23,876 nt of DNA from a virus: positions 1 to 23,876 of IMG/VR virus record IMGVR_UViG_3300008469_000020. One strand, written 5' to 3'. Positions within the stretch are counted from its first letter, which is position 1. Each line of letters starts with the position of its first letter. This document shows, in pieces, positions 6,847 to 14,267 of the stretch. A program made the position numbers and the translations under genes. The notes under the pieces were generated by a model. It had not been told where the DNA came from, made no database searches, and was given only the letters and a program-made list of their open reading frames with translations.

Positions 6847-7532
6847 AATTAAAATTCAAATATTCTGATAGAATTGTTTATTTAACACCATATAATTCAA
6901 AAATTGAAAGAGATATATTATTATATTCTTCTCTTTCAGAAGAATTAACATTAGATGGATGTCTGAATATTTTGAAAGATAATATACAATGTGATTTTGA
7001 ATTAACAGATACTGAAAAAATAATTATATTATACAAGTTAAGAAGTATCTCTATTGGTGAAGAAATTCCTATTAGATTTGTTTGTGATAATTGTAATGCT
7101 GTGAATGAACAAGATATTAATATATCTAATTTAGTTCAAGATAGTAATATAACAGATTCATTAATAAAAGATTCTTATAAAGAACTAACTGAAGATAATT
7201 TTCAAGATTTTATTAATATAGATATTGATGAATTAGATATAGACAAATATGATGAATTATATGAAAGAACAAAAAATGAAATAACTAAATTTAATTTATC
7301 TGAATTTAAAACTTGTCATAAATGTAAAAATTCTATAAAAATAGATTTTAGTTCTATTAAATATGTTATTGAAAATATGTCAGAAGATACATTAATAAGT
7401 TTATATCAATGTACCAATGATTTAATATTTTTCAGTCATTATACTAGAGATGATGTTGAAAATATGTTACCTTTTGAAAGAACTATTTTTATCGAACTTT
7501 TAAATAAAACCAGGGAGAATCTTAACAAATGA
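6843..7532 (+). CDS. Baseplate hub assembly protein, gp26/gp51-like paralog
   Basis: A 229-residue paralog of the preceding gene. It shares the beta start (FKYSDRIVYLTPYNSKIERD), a helical middle with LYKLRSISIGEEIPIRFVC, and two cysteine pairs at 81/84 (CDNC) and 158/161 (CHKC). The C-terminal third is helical, with PFERTIFIELLNKTRENL. T4 also has two related proteins, gp26 and gp51, but in this window they are adjacent and overlapping rather than apart. Which of the two corresponds to gp26 and which to gp51 cannot be decided here. The stop overlaps the start of the tape-measure candidate by four bases. Confidence 0.72.
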   Translation: MKLKFKYSDRIVYLTPYNSKIERDILLYSSLSEELTLDGCLNILKDNIQCDFELTDTEKIIILYKLRSISIGEEIPIRFVCDNCNAVNEQDINISNLVQDSNITDSLIKDSYKELTEDNFQDFINIDIDELDIDKYDELYERTKNEITKFNLSEFKTCHKCKNSIKIDFSSIKYVIENMSEDTLISLYQCTNDLIFFSHYTRDDVENMLPFERTIFIELLNKTRENLNK

Positions 7533-9580
7533 TAATTGGATTAACTACTCTAAGTTCTGTTAAAAAGAAACTTAAAAAATTAGAACAAAAAAAAGAAAAA
7601 ACTTCTAAAAAAATTAGTAAACTTGAAAATTCTGTATTTGTTATTAATAGACAGAAAAGAATAGATAAATTAGAAAAGAATAAAAAAAATATAGATTCAG
7701 ATATATCTGGAACTCGTTCTGAAATAGCAGAATTAATTGATAATGACTTATTAAATAAAGCTTCTAATTGGTTAAGAAAAAAATCAGGTGCTGAAAAAAA
7801 AGATTATTCTATTGAATACAGAGAAAAGAAAATATCTAAGAATTCTAATGAAAAGAAAGATACTAAGAAAACATCAGATGTATTTAAATCTAAATTAAAT
7901 AAAGATGTAGCTACTCCTGAAGATATAAAAGAAACTCAAATTAAAGCAGCTGAACATTTAGATACCATAGGTGAACATGATGCTGCTGAGATAATTACAG
8001 ATAGTCTATCTAAAGACGAAATAAAAGAAGGTAATAAACAATGGGCTAGTGTTGATGATGTTAAGAAATTATCAGAAACAAATGTAGAAATTAGAAATGA
8101 ACTTAAATCTATTAGAGAATTAATGGTAGATGAACAAGATTCTGTAGTAAAGACTCATGACATTGCTAAAACACCAAAAGAAGATGTAAAAGTTAAAGAA
8201 ACTGTTAAAGAAACTGATAATAGTAATTGGTTATCTAATTTATTAGGGAAAGCTGGGTATTTTTTATTTAAATTACTTAAGACTCCTTTTAAATTTGTTA
8301 AAGAACTTTTTAAGTTCGGTTTAATGAAACGTATAGGAAAATTACTTAGTAATTTAGGAACTTCTGCTATTAAACATATTAAGGATTATCTAAAACCTGT
8401 TATTTCTAAATTAACTGCTGCTTATGATAAAGTAAAATCACTTATGAAATCGGCCATTGAGAAGGTAAAAGTAGGTATTCAAAAAGTTAAAGATGTTGTA
8501 GAAAAAGTTAAAGGAATGTTCACTAAAGTAAAAACTTATGTAAAAGACCTTATTAAAAAAGTTCCAAATGCTATATCAGGAATAGTTCCTGATAAACTTA
8601 AATCAATGGTTGGGTTATCTAAAGAAGCTAAATCTGTTGAGAAAGAAGGTGTTAAGAAGATATCTGAGAAGGTAATAGAAAAGGGTGCTGAAAAGGGAAT
8701 AGCAAAAGAATTAGCAAAAGCAGGTGGAAAATCACTTCTAAAGAAAATTCCTATTGCTGGATTAATAGCTGGTATAGGTTTTGGTATAAGTAGAGCTATG
8801 GATGGAGATTTGGAAGGAGCAGGATTAGAAGTAGCTTCTGGTGCTGTTAGTATGTTACCATTTTTCGGAACAGCAGGTTCAGTAGCTATTGATGCTACTC
8901 TTCTAGCAAGAGATTTGAATGGAGATTCAAATGTAGATAATTCTAATATAGATACAACACAAATAGTTCAATCAGAAGACAATGATGTAACTAAAAGTAT
9001 AAAAACACCTAATTATAATGATACAACACAAATAGTTCAATCAGAAGATAATGATGTAACTAAAAGTATATCTAAAACACCTTATAATAAAAGTATATCT
9101 AAAGTATCTAAAACATCTGAATCTAAACTTAATAAACCTGTATTAGAAGAGTCACCTAGATTATCTAGAAATAAAATAGAAAATAGTATAGTATATGATA
9201 ATACTGATGAAGAAACCGTAGCATTTTATACTAAGAAGATTAATCAATATAAATCTGATATAAATCTTAATGAAAAAAGATTAAATGAGTCTGATGATAA
9301 TTATAAAAAATCTATAGAATCTCGTATAGAAGCACTAAAAGAAATAGTAAAAACATATGAAGACAATATTAAAGATATAAAAGCAAAAAATTCTTCAATA
9401 GAAAGTAATAAAGATTCAAGAGAGATAGAAATTAATGATAAAAGTATGTCATTAAATAATAACACTAAACAATTTAATAGAGTTATAGATTTGTCTCAAC
9501 CATTATATAATAATAGTGCTGTGTCTATAAATACACAAGAAGAGAAATCTTATTCAATATCAGCATTATTTAAGGATTAA
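7529..9580 (+). CDS. Tape measure candidate (gp29-like position)
   Basis: A 683-residue lysine-rich protein. Residues 8-60 are a strong coiled coil. Further helical stretches run to about 390, including a KVKxxxKKVKxxV-type basic segment at about 290-345. A glycine/alanine hydrophobic region follows at about 398-462 (IPIAGLIAGIGFGIS, then SMLPFFGTAGSVAIDA), of the kind tape-measure proteins use for membrane interaction. The C-terminal 200 residues are polar and low-complexity. The position between the gp26/gp51-like pair and gp48-like is that of T4 gene 29. At roughly 1.5 angstrom per residue it would give a tail near 100 nm, as in T4. Sequence similarity to gp29 is not obvious to me, so the call rests on composition and order. 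Confidence 0.65.
   Translation: MIIGLTTLSSVKKKLKKLEQKKEKTSKKISKLENSVFVINRQKRIDKLEKNKKNIDSDISGTRSEIAELIDNDLLNKASNWLRKKSGAEKKDYSIEYREKKISKNSNEKKDTKKTSDVFKSKLNKDVATPEDIKETQIKAAEHLDTIGEHDAAEIITDSLSKDEIKEGNKQWASVDDVKKLSETNVEIRNELKSIRELMVDEQDSVVKTHDIAKTPKEDVKVKETVKETDNSNWLSNLLGKAGYFLFKLLKTPFKFVKELFKFGLMKRIGKLLSNLGTSAIKHIKDYLKPVISKLTAAYDKVKSLMKSAIEKVKVGIQKVKDVVEKVKGMFTKVKTYVKDLIKKVPNAISGIVPDKLKSMVGLSKEAKSVEKEGVKKISEKVIEKGAEKGIAKELAKAGGKSLLKKIPIAGLIAGIGFGISRAMDGDLEGAGLEVASGAVSMLPFFGTAGSVAIDATLLARDLNGDSNVDNSNIDTTQIVQSEDNDVTKSIKTPNYNDTTQIVQSEDNDVTKSISKTPYNKSISKVSKTSESKLNKPVLEESPRLSRNKIENSIVYDNTDEETVAFYTKKINQYKSDINLNEKRLNESDDNYKKSIESRIEALKEIVKTYEDNIKDIKAKNSSIESNKDSREIEINDKSMSLNNNTKQFNRVIDLSQPLYNNSAVSINTQEEKSYSISALFKD
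8951..9070 (+). repeat. Tandem 51-base direct repeat within tape measure candidate
   Basis: Bases 8951-9001 and 9020-9070 are identical at 50 of 51 positions and are offset by 69 bases (23 codons). They encode two copies of a peptide beginning DTTQIVQSED. The single difference is a silent third-position change, so this is a very recent in-frame duplication in the flexible C-terminal part. Confidence 0.9.
9536..9543 (+). promoter_or_regulatory. Probable T4-type late promoter inside 3' end of tape measure gene
   Basis: Exact TATAAATA within the last 15 codons of the preceding gene, 39 bases before the gp48-like start. Position and orientation fit a second entry point for the gp48-gp53-gp27-gp5 block. 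Confidence 0.65.
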
Positions 9581-9582
9581 AT

Positions 9583-10479
9583 ATGAAAAAAAAAGAAAAG
9601 TCAATTCCAAGTATAGTATTTCCTGAAATTTTAACTGAGGACTCTTATGAATATAGAAAAATACTTATACATGTGAAAAGAAATAATCTTAAAATAGATA
9701 ATTTTGATGATATAAGTAAGACAATTTCACATAAATATGATAAGATTAAAGAATCTTTACTAAAAACAACAAAATCATATGATGATGGATTTTCTAAAAC
9801 ATCATTAGAAAATGCTCATGCTAATCAAAAAGACATTCAAAATAAATTTGATGATGATGTGTCTACGATTTTCACTATTGCTTTACCATTACCTAATGAA
9901 TTATCAGATAGACAATCTCATCAATGGGGTGAAGCAACTGGTATAGCTAAAGAATTATCTGCTGGTGCTACAAAAGTAGTAGATACAATATTTTCAGATA
10001 AAAATAAAGTTGGGAAGTTAGCAGGAAAAGTTCCAAAAGTAGATGTTATTAGTGGATTAGTATCAAAAGCTGCTGATTCAGTGAGTATGAGAAAACCATT
10101 AGTAGACCCTAGTTACTATCAAAACTACACAGGTTCAACTATGAGAGATTTTACATTTTCATTTGATTTAATTCCTAATAATCCTAATGATTCTCAAAAT
10201 ATTCTTAATATAATATTAGCACTTAAAAAATTTAGTTCACCATCAACAGTAGTTTCATCTGCTGTTATTTTGTCACCTCATTTTTTTGACATAGAATTTT
10301 CTAATCCTTATTTAGATACAATGACTAATTTATATGGATTAGTTATTAAAAATATAGAAGTTCAATATGGTGCTAGTGGACAAATGGCTTATATAGGTTC
10401 TGATGGAATGTTAAAACACACAAGATTAACATTAACATTCGGTGAAAGAAGAATGATGACTTCTGAAATGTGGGGATAA
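9583..10479 (+). CDS. 48: Baseplate tail-tube junction protein, gp48-like
   Basis: A 298-residue protein resembling T4 gp48, the tube-fold protein that caps the hub and nucleates the tube. The N-terminal 110 residues are helical and variable. A ALPLPNELSDRQSHQW stretch and a glycine/alanine-rich helix follow. The characteristic C-terminal block begins at about residue 185: DFTFSFDLIPNNPNDSQN, an ILALKKFSSP helix, then HFFDIEFSNP, LYGLVIKNIEVQYG and a closing LTLTFGERRM. This FxFSFxLxPxN followed by a helix and two beta hairpins is the gp48 signature. The 298-residue length is below T4 gp48 (364 residues). Placement directly after the tape-measure candidate matches T4 gene order 29-48. Confidence 0.75.
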   Translation: MKKKEKSIPSIVFPEILTEDSYEYRKILIHVKRNNLKIDNFDDISKTISHKYDKIKESLLKTTKSYDDGFSKTSLENAHANQKDIQNKFDDDVSTIFTIALPLPNELSDRQSHQWGEATGIAKELSAGATKVVDTIFSDKNKVGKLAGKVPKVDVISGLVSKAADSVSMRKPLVDPSYYQNYTGSTMRDFTFSFDLIPNNPNDSQNILNIILALKKFSSPSTVVSSAVILSPHFFDIEFSNPYLDTMTNLYGLVIKNIEVQYGASGQMAYIGSDGMLKHTRLTLTFGERRMMTSEMWG

Positions 10480-10482
10480 ATC

Positions 10483-10941
10483 ATGAAAAATAAAATAATA
10501 AATTATGACATTATTGATAATCATATGGATTATAGAAGTAAAGATGTATCTAAAATATTGGCATTAAAAGAATTATCTGATACTAATTATATTGATTATT
10601 ATACACTTCAAGATAATGAAAAAATAGAAGGAGTTTCATACTATTTGTATAATAGCACTGTTTACTGGGACTTATTACTTCTAATAAATGAAAGAGACCC
10701 ATTATTCGGATTAACTTATGATTATGATTATATTGCTACAAAAGCAGAAGATAATATAGAGAGATATAATAGTTCTTATAATATAGATTTGTCTGTAGAA
10801 GACCCTGAATATTATCAAGAGTTAATTGATACAGAAATAGAAAGATTATCTTTAATTAATGAAGAAAATAGAACTATAAAAATAATAAAACCTAGTAAAA
10901 TATTAGATTTTACAAGAATATTATCTACATTGGATTATTAA
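10483..10941 (+). CDS. 53: Baseplate wedge protein, gp53-like
   Basis: A 152-residue acidic, tyrosine-rich protein matching the gp53 wedge family in size and layout. Key stretches are YRSKDVSKILALKEL, then YYTLQDNEKIEGVSYYLYNS and VYWDLLLLINERDPLFGLTY, where the W-x-L-L-x-x-N motif follows a tyrosine-rich turn. The middle is a helix (VEDPEYYQELIDTEIERL) and the C-terminus is basic. In T4 gp53 joins wedges to the hub. Its TAA overlaps the start of the gp27-like gene by one base (TAATG), so translation is coupled. In T4 gene 53 directly precedes gene 5, whereas here a gp27-like gene lies between. Confidence 0.7.
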   Translation: MKNKIINYDIIDNHMDYRSKDVSKILALKELSDTNYIDYYTLQDNEKIEGVSYYLYNSTVYWDLLLLINERDPLFGLTYDYDYIATKAEDNIERYNSSYNIDLSVEDPEYYQELIDTEIERLSLINEENRTIKIIKPSKILDFTRILSTLDY

Positions 10942-12128
10942 TGACTAATTATTTTAATGAAGCTTCAATATTAAAGATAATTAATATTAGTATAGATGAT
11001 GTTCTTATTAATAATGATAACTTAATTAAATGTAAAATGGAATGGAATACTGATTCATTCGATATTAATGGTGAACTAATAATTTCAGATGATTATGATT
11101 TAGGTAGTTCTTTACCTCTTAATGGAAATAATATAGTTAAGATATATATAATGGATATGTTTAATGAATTTTTTGTTAGAGATTTTGTTATAACTAGATT
11201 TGATGAACAAATAGTTAATGAGAAAATGAAACACTTCAAGTTCTATTTAAGAGATAATATAAGTCATACCTTAGATAATCTATATATTAGTAAATCATTC
11301 AGTAATAAAAAGTTAAGTGATATTATAGATACATATTGGGAACATTTTGATTTTGATTCTATATTAACTATTCCTAATATTGTAGATAGAAAGTTCAGTG
11401 ATACAAAAATAGTTCATGAAAATATAACAGTTCCTCAAAATATATCTTTTCTTGAATTTATGTATAATGAATTAAAAAAAGAAGGATTTAAATGGTATCA
11501 ATATAGAACAGAATGTATTATAGTAAATGAAGATGATATTGTTAGTTCTAAATTATCTTCAGACATTGATGTTTCGGATTTAGAATTTAAAACTTATTCT
11601 GAACATGAACTTAAATCTGAATATCTCTTTAATATTTTTGAAAGAAATCACACTTCTAATTATATAATGAATGCTCAGGAATTACCGTCTAGAATAAATA
11701 GTTATTATGACTCAGATACTAAGTCTTTTATTAAAACTAATGAAAACTTAATAGATATATATGATGATATTAAATTAAATGATTATGATAGTTCTGACGT
11801 TCAAACTTATGCCTCTCAAAATGGTTCTCAATTAGTTGAACATTTTCAAAACAATGATTTTATTATTAAAAAGAACTTAAGAGATACATTTAATTCTAAT
11901 AATTTAGTTCAAATTTATGTAAGTGGAAATATAAAGTATAGCACAGTATTAAGTAAAATATATTTAAAATTAAAAGGTTCAGCAAATAGTAATACAACAC
12001 TACTAGAAGGTGATGCTAGATTACAATCATTTTATGTATGTAGTAAAATAACTGATATATTAATTAATGGAAAGATGGTACAAGAGTTAACATTAAAACG
12101 AGTAGATTTTACAAAACCAAAAGGCTAA
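10941..12128 (+). CDS. 27: Baseplate hub protein, gp27-like
   Basis: A 395-residue protein placed and shaped like T4 gp27 (391 residues), the trimeric hub ring that holds the gp5 spike. Early strands include IKCKMEWNTDSFDINGELII, then NIVKIYIMDMFNEFFVRDFV and a FDEQ turn. A helical part (NKKLSDIIDTYWEHF) is followed by the hub-domain stretch FLEFMYNELKKEGFKWYQYR. The C-terminal half is beta-rich and includes LVQIYVSGNIKYSTVLSKIY, the hub feature resembling the gpD/gp44-type domain. It lies immediately before the gp5-like spike gene, as the hub normally does in contractile systems. Identification rests on layout and position more than on a single motif. Confidence 0.68.
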   Translation: MTNYFNEASILKIINISIDDVLINNDNLIKCKMEWNTDSFDINGELIISDDYDLGSSLPLNGNNIVKIYIMDMFNEFFVRDFVITRFDEQIVNEKMKHFKFYLRDNISHTLDNLYISKSFSNKKLSDIIDTYWEHFDFDSILTIPNIVDRKFSDTKIVHENITVPQNISFLEFMYNELKKEGFKWYQYRTECIIVNEDDIVSSKLSSDIDVSDLEFKTYSEHELKSEYLFNIFERNHTSNYIMNAQELPSRINSYYDSDTKSFIKTNENLIDIYDDIKLNDYDSSDVQTYASQNGSQLVEHFQNNDFIIKKNLRDTFNSNNLVQIYVSGNIKYSTVLSKIYLKLKGSANSNTTLLEGDARLQSFYVCSKITDILINGKMVQELTLKRVDFTKPKG

Positions 12129-12131
12129 AAT

Positions 12132-13331
12132 ATGGAATTGAAAAAAGGTGTAGTTGAAGACAATAAATCTCCACTAAAAGATGGAAAAGTTAGAGTAAGA
12201 ATATTAGGTGTTCATACAGAGAATAATGAGTTCTCAGATGAGAAATTCAATACAGTAAAATCTAGTGAGTTACCATGGTTAGAATGTATGGGGTCACTTG
12301 AAAATGGGTTAAATTCAGGTATAGGATTGTCAAAAATTCCAACACAAGGAACTATTGTTTGGTTATATTATTTTGAAGAATATCCAAATGATTCTATTGT
12401 AATAGGAACAGTTACAGGAAATCCAACAGAGACTTCTAAATATAAATCTGGTATAGGATTTAGTGATCCTGATGAAGAGTTCCCATTAAAAGAAAGATTA
12501 AATGAACCTGATATTAATAGATTAGCAAGAGCACAGAAACTTAGTTCTTCTGATTCAGATTCTGATTATAAAACAATACATCAAAAAATTATAGATAATA
12601 AATCTAAAACAGAAGAAAAAGATGATATTTCAGAAGCAGATGTTACACAAGAGGAACCTGATTCACTTAATGATAAATCAATTTATCCAAATGTTCAAGT
12701 TCTTGAAACTAAATCTGGTCATGTTATAGAAATAGATGATACACCTGATAATGAAAGAATAAGAACATATCATAAATCAGGTAGTTATATAGAAATAAAG
12801 CCTGATGGAAGTATAGTTACAAAAAGCACAGGTGAAGAAAATCATTATATCTACACTGGTGATGTGAATTCATATATAGAAAAAAATGTAAGAAGTTATA
12901 TAGAAGGTAATCTTGATGAATTAATTAGTGGTTATGTAAAAAGAAATATAAAGAATAACTTACAAGAGCATATTAATGGTGGTGTTAAAGAAAATATAGA
13001 TATGGACTTCTTTTCTAAGGTTAAAGGTTATTTTAAGATACAAGCTGATGGAAATTTAGAAATAATTAATGATGTTAAAATAACAGGAGGATTACTTGTA
13101 ACTAAAGATATAACAAGTTCAGGTGGAATAACTTCAAGTAAAGACATTCGTTCAGGTGCTGATATAGAAGATAGTGAAGGAAGATTAAGTATATTAAGAA
13201 CAACATATGATAGTCATGTTCATATAGGAAATTTAGGTATTCCAACAGCACCACCAACAACAACAGACCCTAAGAGTCCTGCTAATTATCCTGATTTTAC
13301 ATGGTCAAATTCTCCATTAGGATTTAAATAA
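12132..13331 (+). CDS. 5: Baseplate central spike, gp5-like, without lysozyme domain
   Basis: A 399-residue spike protein. Residues 1-100 form the OB-fold that seats on the hub: KKGVVEDNKSPLKDGKVRVR, LPWLECMGS, IPTQGTIVWLYYFE and IVIGTVTGNP. Residues 100-185 are a polar, serine/aspartate-rich linker. From about 190 the spike begins (LETKSGHVIEIDDTPDNERI, then IEIKPDGS). Residues 253-289 show aliphatic residues exactly every fourth position (V253, I257, L261, I265, V269, I273, L277, I281, V285, I289), which is the octad rhythm of a three-stranded beta-helix. The C-terminus has the family-typical HVHIG and proline/threonine-rich end. T4 gp5 carries a lysozyme domain between OB-fold and needle; here only the linker stands in its place. 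Confidence 0.82.
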   Translation: MELKKGVVEDNKSPLKDGKVRVRILGVHTENNEFSDEKFNTVKSSELPWLECMGSLENGLNSGIGLSKIPTQGTIVWLYYFEEYPNDSIVIGTVTGNPTETSKYKSGIGFSDPDEEFPLKERLNEPDINRLARAQKLSSSDSDSDYKTIHQKIIDNKSKTEEKDDISEADVTQEEPDSLNDKSIYPNVQVLETKSGHVIEIDDTPDNERIRTYHKSGSYIEIKPDGSIVTKSTGEENHYIYTGDVNSYIEKNVRSYIEGNLDELISGYVKRNIKNNLQEHINGGVKENIDMDFFSKVKGYFKIQADGNLEIINDVKITGGLLVTKDITSSGGITSSKDIRSGADIEDSEGRLSILRTTYDSHVHIGNLGIPTAPPTTTDPKSPANYPDFTWSNSPLGFK

Positions 13332-13876
13332 TGGGATTAAATAGTTCTTCAGTTTCAACTAATATGGCTAATTTTTATGAAGCTCAAAAAAATAATATGG
13401 TTTATCCAGGAGGTTCACAACCTCCTTATGTAGATTATCCTAATCCTTCAGACGAGTTCATATTAAAATTTCAAGATATTTATTTTGCTGATGCTCAATC
13501 TGGTGAATGTGATAAAGAGTCAGTAATTATATCAGATGGAGCTAATAAAGATTTATTATATTTTGCTGTTCAAAATAATATAATAACAGCATCAAATTTT
13601 GCTAGTGCTATTTCAAATTATTGGAGTGCTAAAACTACACATGGAACTCCATTATTATGTGGTAATACAATAGTTAGTATAACTAATGACGCTTCTAAAA
13701 TAAAAACTCCTATTGAAGCTTATATGTTAGGATTAACTTCTTCTGAAAAAAATCCACCTTATAATCATTTATTCTCTTTTATAGAATCTCAAGTTAAAAC
13801 TATAATTTGGACTATTACAGAATTAAGTGGTCCTGAATGTACCACTCCAACTTCATATACAGCATCAGTTTCTTAA
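13331..13876 (+). CDS. Unidentified baseplate-region protein
   Basis: A 181-residue protein I do not recognise. Its start overlaps the gp5-like stop by one base (TAATG), so it is translated with the spike. It is proline- and aromatic-rich at the N-terminus (NMVYPGGSQPPYVDYPNP), followed by mixed strands and helices. Then come an alanine/serine-rich part (NIITASNFASAISNYWSAKT), a CGNTIVSITND strand and a W-rich segment (FIESQVKTIIWTITELSGPE). Two cysteines (GPEC near the end, and LLCGN) are present. No PAAR pattern is seen, so it is not an obvious spike tip. The position between spike and gp25 suggests a virion or baseplate function, possibly a spike chaperone or hub accessory. Confidence 0.6.
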   Translation: MGLNSSSVSTNMANFYEAQKNNMVYPGGSQPPYVDYPNPSDEFILKFQDIYFADAQSGECDKESVIISDGANKDLLYFAVQNNIITASNFASAISNYWSAKTTHGTPLLCGNTIVSITNDASKIKTPIEAYMLGLTSSEKNPPYNHLFSFIESQVKTIIWTITELSGPECTTPTSYTASVS

Positions 13877-13879
13877 AAA

Positions 13880-13887
13880 TATAAATA
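13880..13887 (+). promoter_or_regulatory. T4-type late promoter
   Basis: Exact TATAAATA, 22 bases before the gp25-like start. A second, imperfect copy (CATAAATA) follows at 13891-13898. Confidence 0.78.
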
Positions 13888-13909
13888 CACATAAATACTA
13901 GGAGTGTTT

Positions 13910-14257
13910 GTGTATAAAGATTATATTAAAATAGATACTGATGTTACTGGTTCTAAAGCCATTAATCAATCAATAAAAAATATACTATTAACACCAAAAG
14001 ATTCTGTTCCAGGTAAACCTGATTTTGGTTCTGAAATTCATAAAATTATATTTAATCCTATAGACCATATAACAAAGTCTATATTGTCAAATTTTATTAG
14101 AGAATCATTAAATAAATATGAACCTAGAATTATAATACAAGATACTGAAATTAAAGAAATTCCTGAATACAATAGAATAGTTATAAGTATTGTATATAAC
14201 TATAGTATTAATGGATTAACTAATACAGAACGAACTAATATATCAATAGACAAATAA
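13910..14257 (+). CDS. 25: Baseplate wedge protein, gp25-like
   Basis: A 115-residue protein of the gp25/GpW family, which starts the sheath on the wedge. Visible family features are SIKNILLTPKDSVPGKPDFG, an IIFNPIDHITKS helix start, and YEPRIII followed by two beta strands (YNRIVISIVYNYSI). The GTG at 13910 is preferred because AGGAG (13900-13904) sits five bases upstream. An upstream in-frame GTG at 13904 would overlap that ribosome site. Length is close to T4 gp25 (132 residues). It follows its own late promoter and precedes the gp6-like gene, the usual gp25-gp6 pairing. Confidence 0.85.
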   Translation: MYKDYIKIDTDVTGSKAINQSIKNILLTPKDSVPGKPDFGSEIHKIIFNPIDHITKSILSNFIRESLNKYEPRIIIQDTEIKEIPEYNRIVISIVYNYSINGLTNTERTNISIDK

Positions 14258-14267
14258 AGGAGAATTA

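Noticed and set aside
12132-13331. Lysozyme domain in the spike protein
   Set aside because: The segment between OB-fold and needle is a polar, Ser/Asp/Lys-rich linker without the E-D-T active-site layout or a hydrophobic core.
13331-13876. PAAR spike-tip protein
   Set aside because: It lacks the short length, the repeated glycine-turn pattern and the metal-binding His/Cys arrangement of PAAR proteins.
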